Positions 51,327 to 62,761 of a stretch of 64,000 nt of DNA are shown here, piece by piece. Under the pieces are notes generated by a model. The model saw nothing but the letters and a program-made list of their open reading frames with translations, ran no database searches and was not told the DNA's origin. Positions within the stretch are counted from its first letter, which is position 1; each line of letters opens with the position of its first letter. The translations under genes and the position numbers were made by a program. Source of the DNA: Pseudorasbora parva. Its lineage: Eukaryota > Chordata > Actinopteri > Cypriniformes > Gobionidae. The stretch is from positions 25,792,546 through 25,856,545 of the forward strand of contig NC_090176.1 of the NCBI RefSeq assembly GCF_024679245.1, given 5' to 3'.

Positions 51327-53526
51327 TATAGCTGCAAGCAGCCATTATCGGGGCCAAGCGCAAAGAAGAAGACAAGACATGCCAGCATGGCTGGAAGTCT
51401 CAAGCCAACTGCAACAATGAGCCATTAAGGACCTATTAAGTTGATTTTAGGCAAAATAGCAGTCAAATTTTAAATACAGTCAATAATAATGGTTTAATGG
51501 TTTATCACTTTCGACCAATAGGTGTCACTGTTACGAAACTGATGTGGTTTAGTCAGATTGAGATGACAATGACACATGCAAAGTTTGGTGTCAATATGTC
51601 AAAGCATTGCAGAGATACAGCCTCAAGAGTCATTTTTGCATCATGGCTCAACTCTGTTGCAGTGGTATATGAAAACTGTTTTGTCTATCAACATGAAATC
51701 CATAACTATTTGTCGGCATGGTCTAAAGACGATACGGTTCAATTTTGGTGAAAATCGGACAAACGGTCTAGGATGAGTTTGAAAAAGTAGGTTTTTAACA
51801 AATAACAAGACGGAGGACAGATAGGTTTGCAAAATATGGCACAATTGGTATCCATGTTCTCGGCATGAGCCATTGACTGTATTATGACCAGTTTCATTAC
51901 AATGGGTTAATTTAATCAAAAGTTATTCGCATTTCTGTACATTTTATTACAACTTTTGACCACAAGGTGGCGCTACCCCGAAACTTTTTGAGTATCTTCA
52001 GGACATGGAGCGGAAGACACATACCGAGTTTTGTAACGATACGCTAATGCATTCGTAAATTATAGCATTAGCATTTTAAACCATAATACTGCATTGAAGT
52101 CAATGGGAATTTCATGTTTTGTTTTATTATAGCGCCACCAAGAGGCACAATCCCACCAATTTTTTTATGTGTCCTCATAGTGAGCCCATACATATGTGTG
52201 TCAAGTTTGGTGAAAATATCTCATTTTGTTTTGGAGTTATAGACATTTATATGAAAAAACACGTAAAAAAGGACTGACACCTGACTTTGATTGGATTTTA
52301 CTACCCCTTACTATCAATATTTTGAGATTTGGGCATTAGCGTATAGCTATCGACCTATGTTTCCGAACTTCTGAGGCTGGTTTCGTCTCGATCGGACTAG
52401 CGGTTTCGAAGATATCAGCAAATGTTTTTTAAGCACTAAATTACAACTCTGCGCAAACCATATGCCGAAACCTGGCAAGTCTGGTATCGTTGGAGTCGGC
52501 AAGGATTCAGGAGACCAAAAAACACACTCCCATCAAAATATGTCAACCACACCCAAAGTTATAAGCGTTTGAAAAAAAAAATTCTCCACTAGGTGGCGCT
52601 GTTTCGAAACTTCTCAGGCTACTTCAGGGCATCATGGTGATGACCCATACCAAGTTTCATAACAATCTGTTCATGCGTTCATAAAATACAGCATTTTTGC
52701 ACATAATTCAAAATGGCCGACATCCAAAATGGCCGACATGGTAAAATTGGATATCAGTCGACTCGGCATGACGCCCTGAATCTAATGAGACCAATTTTAT
52801 GATTTTTGGATAAACGGTTCAGAAGTTATAAGCCAAAATATGCATTTTTCGTATCTCCGGACCAGTAGGTGGCGCTGCGCCGAAACGCTGCATGTTGCTT
52901 CAGGTCATGCTTGTGATGACATGTACCAAGTTTGGTTTGAATACGATAAAGCGTTGCGGAGATATAGCCTTTAGTGTGTTTTTGCAACCTCCACGTAAAA
53001 TTTGTTTGTGCGTTTATTGAAAACGATTGGACGAATCAACTTGAATTCCATAACTTTTTGTCAACATGCTCTGAAGATGATCTGTTTCAATTTTCGTGAA
53101 AATCGGAGCAACGGCCTAGGAGGAGTTTGAAAAAGTAGGTTTTTCAGAAAATTCAAAATGGCGGGAAAATTTGCATACCGGAAAATGACATCATAGGGTG
53201 AAATCGAATCGGCTTGAGCCAAGGAATCCGATGAAAAAAGAATTTTGTTTCTAGCCCTTAGGGGTCAAAAGTTATAAGCATAAATATGAGTGAAACTTTG
53301 GACAGGTGGTGGCGCTAGAGGGATTGAGTTAGAGGCACCAAATTTGCTATAGTGACAGCTCAGACTGGCCTCTATGAGTGTGCCAAATTTCACAACTTTT
53401 TACCGTACGGTTCTATGGGCTGCCAGAGACTCCTATGGCGGAAGAAGAAGAAGAAGCAGAATAATAATAATAGGAACACTAACGATTTCAATAGGTGCCT
53501 CCGCACCTTCGGTGCTTGGCCCCTAA
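51327..53526 (+). mobile_element. Cousin element with GGGGCCAAGC/GCTTGGCCCC ends
   Basis: The head ATAGCTGCAAGCAGCCATTA is followed by CGGGGCCAAGC; the 3' end has (GAA)n and AAT runs, then the hairpin GCACC-TTC-GGTGC (53,503-53,515), then TTGGCCCCTAA. It is complete, with head, AAT tract and tail. The body differs from the A and B units but shares phrases such as TATAGCGCCACCAAGAGGC and AGGTGGCGCT, so it is a separate family with the same plan. It lies within unit 5's AAT tract, and unit 6 starts directly after it. Confidence 0.87.
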
Positions 53527-55359
53527 TTAAAGCTGCAAGCAGCATTTAAGCGGGGTTCAAGCCTTTAAGGCCTTTTAAGCACATAGGCATTAAAGACACT
53601 AAGTTTTATTTAGCAAGGTTTTAAACACTAAAATAATAGATGGAAAAGTCCATTTACAGCCAATATAGGCAATTTACCATAGGAAATGCATGGTTTTTAT
53701 AGCTTTTTCACAGTTATAGCGCCACCTATAGTCCGATCTCTTTAAAACATTGCATGCTTCATCAGCATGTTATGCCACATGTACCCAACAATTTTCGTGA
53801 ATTTTTGAGCTTCCCTTTTGAGTTAGCGCCAACTAGTGGCCGATTTCTTTCAAAAATCTTACAGACCTCTAGGACCATGAGTCAAACATGCCCACCAAGT
53901 TTCGTTCCGATCGGCCTCTGTTAACCTTGTCTAATTGGTGCTCAAATTTCATTGGCCGATGGCGGCCATGTTTTTTGAGATACGCCAATGTCTGCATACC
54001 AATTTTCAGGTTAATTGGACTAGCGATCACGTGGTTATAGCCCTTTTCATGTTTTTTTTCACATTATAGCGCCACCAAGTGGCCAATCGTCGCAATATTT
54101 TTATCGTGACCTCAAATTGAGCCGATATACATGTGTACCAAGTTTGGTGACGATATCTCATTTCCTTCTTGAGTTATAGCCTTTTTAGTAAAATAGGCTC
54201 CGCCCTGAACGTCCATTTTGAAGCCAATTAGCAAAAATGAATTGAAATTTCAACTTTTTTTTGATAACTATTGATAAACAGAGACCCGAGAACATTTTGA
54301 CACTGGTTTGGTTCCGATCGGTCAAAAAACCAGGGACTAGTTTGCAAAAGTAGGTTTTTAACATAATTGTGAATATTTAATTAATGATTTGATTGACAGC
54401 AATGTTTCTAGAGGCAAATTTGTTCAGCATGAGGAGATCTATCATATGATATGCATATTTTGTGAATGCGTGAAAAAACACGTGATTTCAGAGCCATAAA
54501 ACTCGTTAGCGCCAACTAGTGGCCGATTTCTTTCAAAATTCTTACAGACCTCTAGGACCATGAGTCAAACATGCCCATCAAGTTTCGTTCCGATCGGCCT
54601 CTGTTAACCCCATCTAATAGGTGCTCAAATTTCATTGGCCGATGGCGGCCATGTTTTTTGAGATACGCCAATGTCCTCATAGACGTACATGGGGCCTTGG
54701 ACCAAGATACTGCATACCAATTTTCAGGTCAATCGGACTAGCGGTCGCGTGGTTACAGCCCTTTTCATGTTTTTTTCACATTATAGCGCCACCAAGTGGC
54801 CAATCATCGCGATTTTTTTATCGTGACCTCGAATTGAGCCGATATACATGTGTACCAAGTTTGGTGACGATATCTCATTTCCTTCTTGAGTTATAGCCTT
54901 TTTAGTAAAATAGGCTCCGCCCTGAACGTCCATTTTGAAGCCAATTAGCATAAATGAATCGAAATTTCAACTTTTTTTTGATAACTATTGATAAACAGAG
55001 ACCAGAGAACATTTTGACACTGGTTTGGTTCCGATCGGTCAAAAAACCAGGGACTAGTTTGCAAAAGTAGGTTTTCAATAAAATTCAAAATGGCGGAAAA
55101 ATTTGCATACTGGAAATAAAATCTGAGATATACATTTTGTTCGCCAAGGACTCAGCTTTCCAATGATATATGACACTTGAGTGTGGACTAAACGGTTTAG
55201 GAGTTATGAGCCTTTTCTCGCAATTGATTGCTATAGCGCCACCTATGGGCCAATTGGGGTCATAGCTTTTCAGGGTCTCCCCAACATGAGTACTACCATC
55301 TGACAAAGTTTCAAATTTCCAGCTCTTACGGTTTGGTCTGCACGATGCGTTTTAGCGGA

Positions 55360-55398
<39 letters not shown>
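53527..55398 (+). mobile_element. Array unit 6 (A-type, long form)
   Basis: Long two-segment form like units 1, 2 and 5. Its head has one extra A (GCATTTAAGCGGGG). Ends in a long AAT tract (55,362-55,398) where unit 7, the first B-type head, begins. Confidence 0.88.
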
Positions 55399-55399
<1 letters not shown>

Positions 55400-57167
55400 T
55401 AAAGCTGCGAGCAGCATTTAGCGGGGTTCAAGCCATTTAAGGTCTTTAAGCATTTGACACCTTTTGCATGAAAGGCTTTTAAGCACTGAATGAATTTGAG
55501 AGATATCAGGTGAAATGAAGTGATAAACTGACAAAATGTGATTTTAAATTTTATAATAGTGACTTTATAAAGTCTAAATATGAATTGATCAGGAGAGTGC
55601 AGAGAAACATACTGCTGTGGTTTGGTTCCGATCAGGCAAAAAACCTAGGACTAGTTTGCAAAACGAAGTTTTTAACATAATTGTAAATATTTAAATAAAG
55701 ATTTGATTGACAGTATTGGTTATAGAGGCAAAGTTGTTCAGTATGAGAAGATCTATCATAATATATGCATATTATGTGGCTGTTTTAACCCCACCTGATT
55801 ACAGAGATTCACCATAGGGAATACATGGTTTTCAAAGCTTTTTAACACTTATAGCGCCCCCTATACTCCGATCTCCATAAAACTTTGCACGTGTCTTCAA
55901 CATGTTATGCCACATATACACAACAATTTTCGTGAAGTTTTGAGTTTCCCCTTAGGATTTATAGGCTGTTGAGTGTATTTTGCCACGCCTCTTTTCTAAA
56001 TGGCCCTTTTATAGCCATCCAAATGCAAAAAATCTACTTTTTTTTGATAATTATTGATCTAGAGAGTCCAGAAAATTGTCCTAGACTGGTTTGGTTCTGA
56101 TTGGGCAAAAAACCAGGGACTAGTTCGTGAAAGTAGGTTTTTAACATAATTGCAAATATTTATTTAACGATTTGATTGACAGCAATTGTTCTAGAGGCAA
56201 AGTTGTTCAACATGAGGAGATCTATCATATGATGTGCATATTTTGCCAATGTGTGCAACACCACGTGATTGCAGAGCCATAAAACTCGTTAGCGCCAACT
56301 AGTGGCCAATTTCTTTCAAAATTCTTACAGAACTCTAGGACCATGAGTCAAACAGGCCCACTGAGTTTCGTTTCGATCTACCTCCGTTAACCCTGTCTAA
56401 TAGGTGCTCAAATTTCATTGGCCGATGGCGGCCATGTTTTTTGAGATACGCCAATGTTCTCATAGACAGACATGGGACCTTGGGCCAAGACACTGCATAC
56501 CAATTTTCCAGTCAATCGGACTAGCGGTCGCGTGGTTATAGCCTTTTTTGTGTTTTTTCCATGTTATAGCGCCACCAAGTGGCCAATCGTCGCGATTTTT
56601 TTATCGTGACCAAAGACTGAGCCCATAAACATGTGTTCCAAGTTTGATGAAGATATCTCATTTCTTGCTGGAGTTATAGCCTCTTTATTAAAATAGGCTC
56701 CGCCTTAAATGTACATTTCCACGCCCCTTTACGTTCATGAGTCAAAATTTCAACTTTTTTTTGATAATTATTGATATTCAGACTAGAGAGAACATTTTGG
56801 CACTGGTTTGGTTCCGATATGTCAAAAAACCAGGGACTAGTTCGCAAAAGTAGGTTTTTGACAAAATTCAAAATGGCGGAAAAATTTGCATACCGGAAAT
56901 GAAATCGGAGATATACGTTTTGTTCGCCAAGGTCTCAGCTTTCCAATGATATAAGACACTTGACCCTTAGGACAAACGATTTAAGAGTTATGAGCCATTT
57001 CGCGTTTTTGGTTGCTGTAGCGCCACCTATTGGCCAATCTGGCTCATAATTTGATAACCTCTCCTCGATTTTTGGACTACCTATTGACAAAGTTTGAAGT
57101 CTCTAGCATTTACGGTTTGGTCTGCACGATGAGTTTTACGGCAGAATAATAATAATAATAATAATAA
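55399..57167 (+). mobile_element. Array unit 7 (B-type)
   Basis: The head loop changes to GA (GCTGC-GA-GCAGC), followed by CATTTAGCGGGGTTCAAGCC and ATTTAAGGTC. The 5' third differs from A-type units. It shares with unit 10 the block GCAAAACGAAGTTTTTAAC, which units 8 and 9 lack. Confidence 0.87.
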
Positions 57168-58869
57168 TTAAAGCTGCGAGCAGCATTTAGCGGGGTTCAA
57201 GCCATTTAAGGTCTTTAAGCATTTGACGCCTTTTGCATGAAAAGTTTTTAAGCACTGAATGAATTTGAGAGATATCAGGTGAAATGAAGTGATAAACTGA
57301 CAAAATGTGATTTTAAATATTATAATAGTGACTTTATAAAGTCTAAATATGAATTGATCAGGAGAGTGCAGATAATCATACTGCTGTGGTTTGGTTCCGA
57401 TCAGGCAAAAAACCTAGGACTAGTTTAGAGGCAAAGTTGTTCAGTATGAGAAGATCTATCATAATATATGCATATTATGTGGCTGTTTTAACCCCACCTG
57501 ATTACAGAGATGGAAAATACCATTTACAGGCAATTCACCATAGGGAATACATGGTTTTCAAAGCTTTTTAACACTTATAGCGCCCCCTATACTCCGATCT
57601 CCATAAAACATTGCATGTGTCTTCAACATGTTATGCCACATATACCCAACAATTTTCGTGAAGTTTTGAGTTTCCTCTTAGGATTTATAGGCTTTTGAGT
57701 GTATTTTGCCACGCCTCTTTTCTAAATGGCTCTGTTATAGCCATTCAAATGCAAGAAATCAACTTTTTTTTGATAATTATTGATCTAGAGAGTCCAGAGA
57801 ATTGTCCTAGACTGGTTTGGTTCTGATTGCGCAAAAAACCAGGGACTAGTTCGCAAAAGTAGGTTTTTAACATTATTGCAAATATTTATTTAACAATTTG
57901 ATTGACCGAAATGGTTTAAGAGGCAAAGTTGTTCAACATGAGGAGATCTATCATATGATATGCATATTTTGCCAATGTGTGCAACACCACGTGATTGCAG
58001 AGCCATAAAACTCGTTAGCGCCAACTAGTGGCCGATTTCTTTCAAAATTCTTACAGACCTCTAGGACCATGAGTCAAACATGCCTACTGAGTTTCGTTCT
58101 GGTCGACCTCCGTTAACCCTGTCTAATAGGTGCTCAAATTTCATTGGCCGATAGCTGCCATGTTTTTTGAGATACGCCAATGTTCTCATAGACAGACATG
58201 GTACCTTGGGCCAAGACACTGCTTACCAATTTTCAAGTCAATCAGACTAGCGGTCGCGTGGTTATAGCCCTTTTTGTGTTTTTTCCATGTTATAGCGCCA
58301 CCAAGTGGCCAATCGTCGCGATTTTTTTATCGTGACCAAAAACTGAGCCCATAAACATGTGTATCAAGTTTGGTGAAGATATCTCATTTCTTGCTGGAGT
58401 TATAGTCTCTTTAGTAAAATAGGCTCCGCCTTAAATGTACATTTCCACGCCCCTTTTCGTTCATGAGTCAAAATTTCAACTTTTTTTTGATAATTATTGA
58501 TACTCAGTCTAGAGAGAACATTTTGGCACTGGTTTGGTTCTGATATGTCAAAAAACCAGGGACTAGTTCGCAAAAGTAGGTTTTTGACAAAATTCAAAAT
58601 GGCGGAAAAATTTGCATACCGGAAATGAAATCGGAGATATACGTTTTGTTCGCCAAGGTCTCAGCTTTCCAATGATATAAGACACTTGACCCTTAGGACG
58701 AATGGTTTAGGAGTTATGAGCCATTTCGCGTTTTTGGTTGCTGTAGCGCCACCTATTGGCCAATCTGGCTCATAATTTGATAACCTCTCCTCGATTTTTG
58801 GACTACCTATTGACAAAGTTTGAAGTCTCTAGCATTTACGGTTTGGTCTGCACGATGAGTTTTACGGCA

Positions 58870-58908
<39 letters not shown>
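57168..58908 (+). mobile_element. Array unit 8 (B-type, deleted subtype)
   Basis: Lacks about 70 bp after ACCTAGGACTAGTTT that units 7 and 10 keep, but retains GGAAAATACCATTTACAGGC, which they lack. Shares both features with unit 9 and is nearly identical to it. Confidence 0.87.
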
Positions 58909-58909
<1 letters not shown>

Positions 58910-60601
58910 GAGCAGCATTTAGCGGGGTTCAAGCCATTTAAGGTCTTTAAGCATTTGACGCCTTTTGCATGAAAGGTTTTTAAGCACTGAATGAATTTGA
59001 GAGATATCAGGTGAAATGAAGTGATAAACTGACAAAATGTGATTTTAAATATTATAATAGTGACTTTATAAAGTCTAAATATGAATTGATCAGGAGAGTG
59101 CAGAGAATCATACTGCTGTGGTTTGGTTCCGATCAGGCAAAAAACCTAGGACTAGTTTAGAGGCAAAGTTGTTCAGTATGAGAAGATCTATCATAATATA
59201 TGCATATTATGTGGCTGTTTTAACCCCACCTGATTACAGAGATGGAAAATACCATTTACAGGCAATTCACCATAGGGAATACATGGTTTTCAAAGCTTTT
59301 TAACACTTATAGCGCCCCCTATACTCCGATCTCCATAAAACATTGCATGTGTCTTCAACATGTTATGCCACATATACCCACCAATTTTCGTGAAGTTTTG
59401 AGTTTCCTCTTAGGATTTATAGGCTTTTGAGTGTATTTTGCCACGCCTCTTTTCTAAATGGCTCTGTTATAGCCATCCAAATGCAAGAAATCAACTTTTT
59501 TTTGATAATTATTGATCTAGAGAGTCCAGAGAATTGTCCTAGACTGGTTTGGTTCTGATTGCGCAAAAAACCAGGGACTAGTTCGCAAAAGTAGGTTTTT
59601 AACATTATTGCAAATATTTATTTAACAATTTGATTGACAGCAATGGTTCTAGAGGCAAAGTTGTTCAACATGAGGAGATCTATCATATGATATGCATATT
59701 TTGCCGATGTGTGCAACACCACGTGATTGCAGAGCCATAAAACTCGTTAGCGCCAACTAGTGGCCGATTTCTTTCAAAATTCTTACAGACCTCTAGGACC
59801 ATGAGTCAAACATGCCTACTGAGTTTCGTTCTGGTCGTCCTCCGTTAACCCTGTCTAATAGGTGCTCAAATTTCATTGGCCGATGGCGGCCATGTTTTTT
59901 TAGATACGCCAATGTTCTCATAGACAGACATGGTACCTTGGGCCAAGACACTGCTTACCAATTTTCAAGTCAATCGGACTAGCGGTCGCGTGGTTATAGC
60001 CCTTTTTGTGTTTTTTCCATGTTATAGCGCCACCAAGTGGCCAATCGTCGCGATTTTTTTATCGTGACCAAAAACTGAGCCCATAAACATGTGTACCAAG
60101 TTTGGTGAAGATATCTCATTTCTTGCTGGAGTTATAGCCTCTTTAGTAAAATAGGCTCCGCCTTAAATGTACATTTCCACGCCCCTATTCGTTCATGAGT
60201 CAAAATTTCAACTTTTTTTTGATAATTATTGATACTCAGTCTAGAGAGAACATTTTGGCACTGGTTTGGTTCTGATATGTCAAAAAACCAGGGACTAGTT
60301 CGCAAAAGTAGGTTTTTGACAAAATTCAAAATGGCGGAAAAATTTGCATACCGGAAATGAAATCGGAGATATACGTTTTGTTCGCCAAAGTCTCAGCTTT
60401 CCAATGATATAAGACACTTGACCCTTAGGATGAACGGTTTAGGAGTTATGAGCCATTTCGCGTTTTTGGTTGCTGTAGCGCCACCTATTGGCCAATCTGG
60501 CTCATAATTTGATAACCTCTCCTCGATTTTTGGACTACCTATTGACAAAGTTTGAAGTCTCTAGCATTTACGGTTTGGTCTGCACGATGAGTTTTACGGC
60601 A

Positions 60602-60634
<33 letters not shown>
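58909..60634 (+). mobile_element. Array unit 9 (B-type, head truncated)
   Basis: Begins CGAGCAGCATTTAGCGGGG directly after AAT repeats; the first nine bases of the head (TTAAAGCTG) are missing. Nearly identical to unit 8. It could be a tandem copy of unit 8 made by unequal exchange between AAT tracts, or an insertion with a clipped end. Confidence 0.86.
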
Positions 60635-60635
<1 letters not shown>

Positions 60636-62444
60636 TAAAGCTGCGAGCAGCATTTAGCGGGGTTCAAGCCATTTAAGGTTTTTAAGCATTTGACACCTTT
60701 TGCATGAAAGGCTTTTAAGCACTGAATGAATTTGAGAGATATCAGGTGAAATGAAGTGATAAACTGACAAAATGTGATTTTAAATATTATAATAATGACT
60801 TTATAAAGTCTAAATATGAATTGATCAGGAGAGTGCAGAGAATCATACTGCTGTGGTTTGGTTCCGATCAGGCAAAAAACCTAGGACTAGTTTGCAAAAC
60901 GAGGTTTTTAACATAATTGTGAATATTTAAATAAAGATTTGATTGACAGTATTGGTTATAGAGGCAAAGTTGTTCAGTATGAGAAGATCTATCATAATAT
61001 ATGCATATTATGTGGCTGTTTTAACCCCACCTGATTACAGAGATTCACCATAGGGAATACATGGTTTTCAAAGCTTTTTAACACTTATAGCGCCCCCTAT
61101 ACTACGATCTTCATAAAACTTTGCATGTGTCTTCAGCATGTTATGCCACATATACCCAACAATTTTCGTGAAGTTTTGAGTTTCCCCTTAGGATTTATAG
61201 GCTTTTGAGTGTATTTTGCCACGCCTCTTTTCTAAATGGCCCTGTTATAGCCATCCAAATGCAAAAAATCAATTTTTTTTGATAATTATTGTTCTAGAGA
61301 GTCCAGAGAATTGTCCTAGACTGGTTTGGTTCTGATTGGGCAAAAAACCAGGGACTAGTTCGCAAAAGTAGGTTTTTAACATAATTGCAAATATTTATTT
61401 ATTGATTTGATTGACAGCAATGGTTCTAGAGGCAAAGTTGTTCAACATGAGGAGATCTATCATATGATATGCATATTTTGCCGATGTGTGCAACGCCACG
61501 TGATTGCAGAGCCATAAAACTCGTTAGCGCCAACTAGTGGCCGATTTCTTTCAAAATTCTTACAGACCTCTAGGACCATGAGTTAAATATGCCTACTGAG
61601 TTTTGTTCCGATTGACCTCCGTTAACCCTGTCTAATAGGTGCTCAAATTTCATTGGCCGATGGCGGCCATGTTTTTTGAGATACGCCAATGTTCTCATAG
61701 ACAGACATGGTACCTTGGGCCAAGACATTGCGTACCAATTTTCCAGTCAATCGGACTAGCGGTCGCGTGGTTATAGCCATTTTTGTGTTTTTTCCATGTT
61801 ATAGCGCCACCAAGTGGCCAATCGTCGGGATTTTTTTATCGTGACCAAAGACTGAGCCCATACACATGTGTACCAAGTTTGGTGAAGATATCTCATTTCT
61901 TGCTGGAGTTATAGCCTCTTTAGTAAAATAGGCTCCGCCTTAAATGTACATTTCCACGCCCCTTTTCGTTCATGAGTCAAAATTTCAACTTTTTTTTGAT
62001 AATTATTGATAGTCAGATTAAAGAGAACATTTTGGCACTGGTTTGAATCTGATATGTCAAAAAACCAGGGACTAGTTCGCAAAAGTAGGTTTTTGACAAA
62101 ATTCAAAATGGCGGAAAAATTTGCATACCGGAAATGAAATCGGAGATATACGTTTTGTTCGCCAAGGTCTCAGCTTTCCAAAGATATAAGACACTTGACC
62201 CTTAGGACGAACGATTTGAGAGTTATGAGCCATTTCGCGTTTTTGGTTGCTGTAGCGCCACCTATTGGCCAATCTGGCTCATAATTTGATAACCTCTCCT
62301 CGATTTTTGGACTACCTATTGGCCAAGTTTCAAGTCTCTAGCCCTTACGGTTTGGTCTGCACGATGAGTTTTACGGCAGAATAATAATAATAAAAATCAG
62401 TACAATTACAATAGGTGTTCAGCACTTCGTGCTTGAACCCCTAA
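60635..62444 (+). mobile_element. Array unit 10 (B-type, innermost, with own tail)
   Basis: Full B-type head and body, short AAT tract (62,380-62,392), then its tail (AATCAGTACAATTACAATAG, GTGTTCAGCACTTCGTGC, TTGAACCCCTAA). In the nesting model this is the last unit to insert, which explains its intact head-to-tail continuity. Confidence 0.87.
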
Positions 62445-62761
62445 TAAAAATCAGCACAAATACAATAGGTGTTCAGCACTTCGTGCTTGAACCCCTAATC
62501 AGCACAAATACAATAGGTGTTCAGCACTTCGTGCTTGAACCCCTAAAAATCAGCACAAATACAATAGGTGTTCAGCACTTCGTGCTTGAACCCCTAATAA
62601 AAATCAGTACAATTACAATAGGGTTTCAGCACTTCGTGCTTGAACCCCTAATAATAAAAATCAGTACAATTACAATAGGGTTTCAGCACTTCGTGCTTGA
62701 ACCCCTAAAAAAATCAGTACAATTACAATAGGGTTTCAGCACTTCGTGCTTGAACCCCTAA
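62393..62761 (+). repeat. Seven stacked 3' tails of the array
   Basis: Seven ~50-bp tails end at 62,444, 62,498, 62,546, 62,597, 62,651, 62,708 and 62,761. Each has an ATCAG(C/T)ACAA(A/T)TACAATAG lead, the hairpin AGCAC-TTC-GTGCT, then TGAACCCCTAA. The first four carry GGTGTTCAG and the last three GGGTTTCAG. Between tails are short remnants of AAT/AAAA (for example TAATAATAAAAATC before the sixth). The first belongs to unit 10; the others have no body attached. The 102-codon plus-strand frame across them is produced by the repeat. Confidence 0.92.

Larger units (their letters stand above)
42985..62761 (+). repeat. Nested ('matryoshka') array: ten units of one element plus one cousin
   Basis: Ten heads starting TTAAAGCTGCRAGCAGC (the ninth truncated) lie at 42,985, 44,843, 46,702, 48,317, 49,489, 53,527, 55,399, 57,168, 58,909 and 60,635, all on the plus strand. 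Each body ends in (AAT)n. At most junctions the next head begins inside that AAT tract and the ~50-bp 3' tail is missing; nine tails are stacked at 48,196-48,316 and 62,393-62,761. Heads 1-6 have loop AA in GCTGC-AA-GCAGC, heads 7-10 have GA. Tail subtypes follow the order expected for serial insertion into the AAT tract. No unit encodes a recognisable protein. Confidence 0.9.

Noticed and set aside
44080..55306. Recurrent open frames of 91 codons (plus) and 73 codons (minus) repeated in several array units, almost identical
   Set aside because: They recur because the units are recent copies. Units 3, 4 and 7-10 break or shorten them, there is no family resemblance, and both strands are open over related DNA. 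No sign of protein-level constraint.
62429..62731. 100-codon plus-strand frame of a repeated peptide
   Set aside because: Produced by reading through the seven stacked ~50-bp tails; the periodic peptide reflects the DNA repeat.
62393..62761. CRISPR-like array
   Set aside because: The ~50-bp units are contiguous tails with AAT remnants rather than unique spacers, and this is a vertebrate genome.
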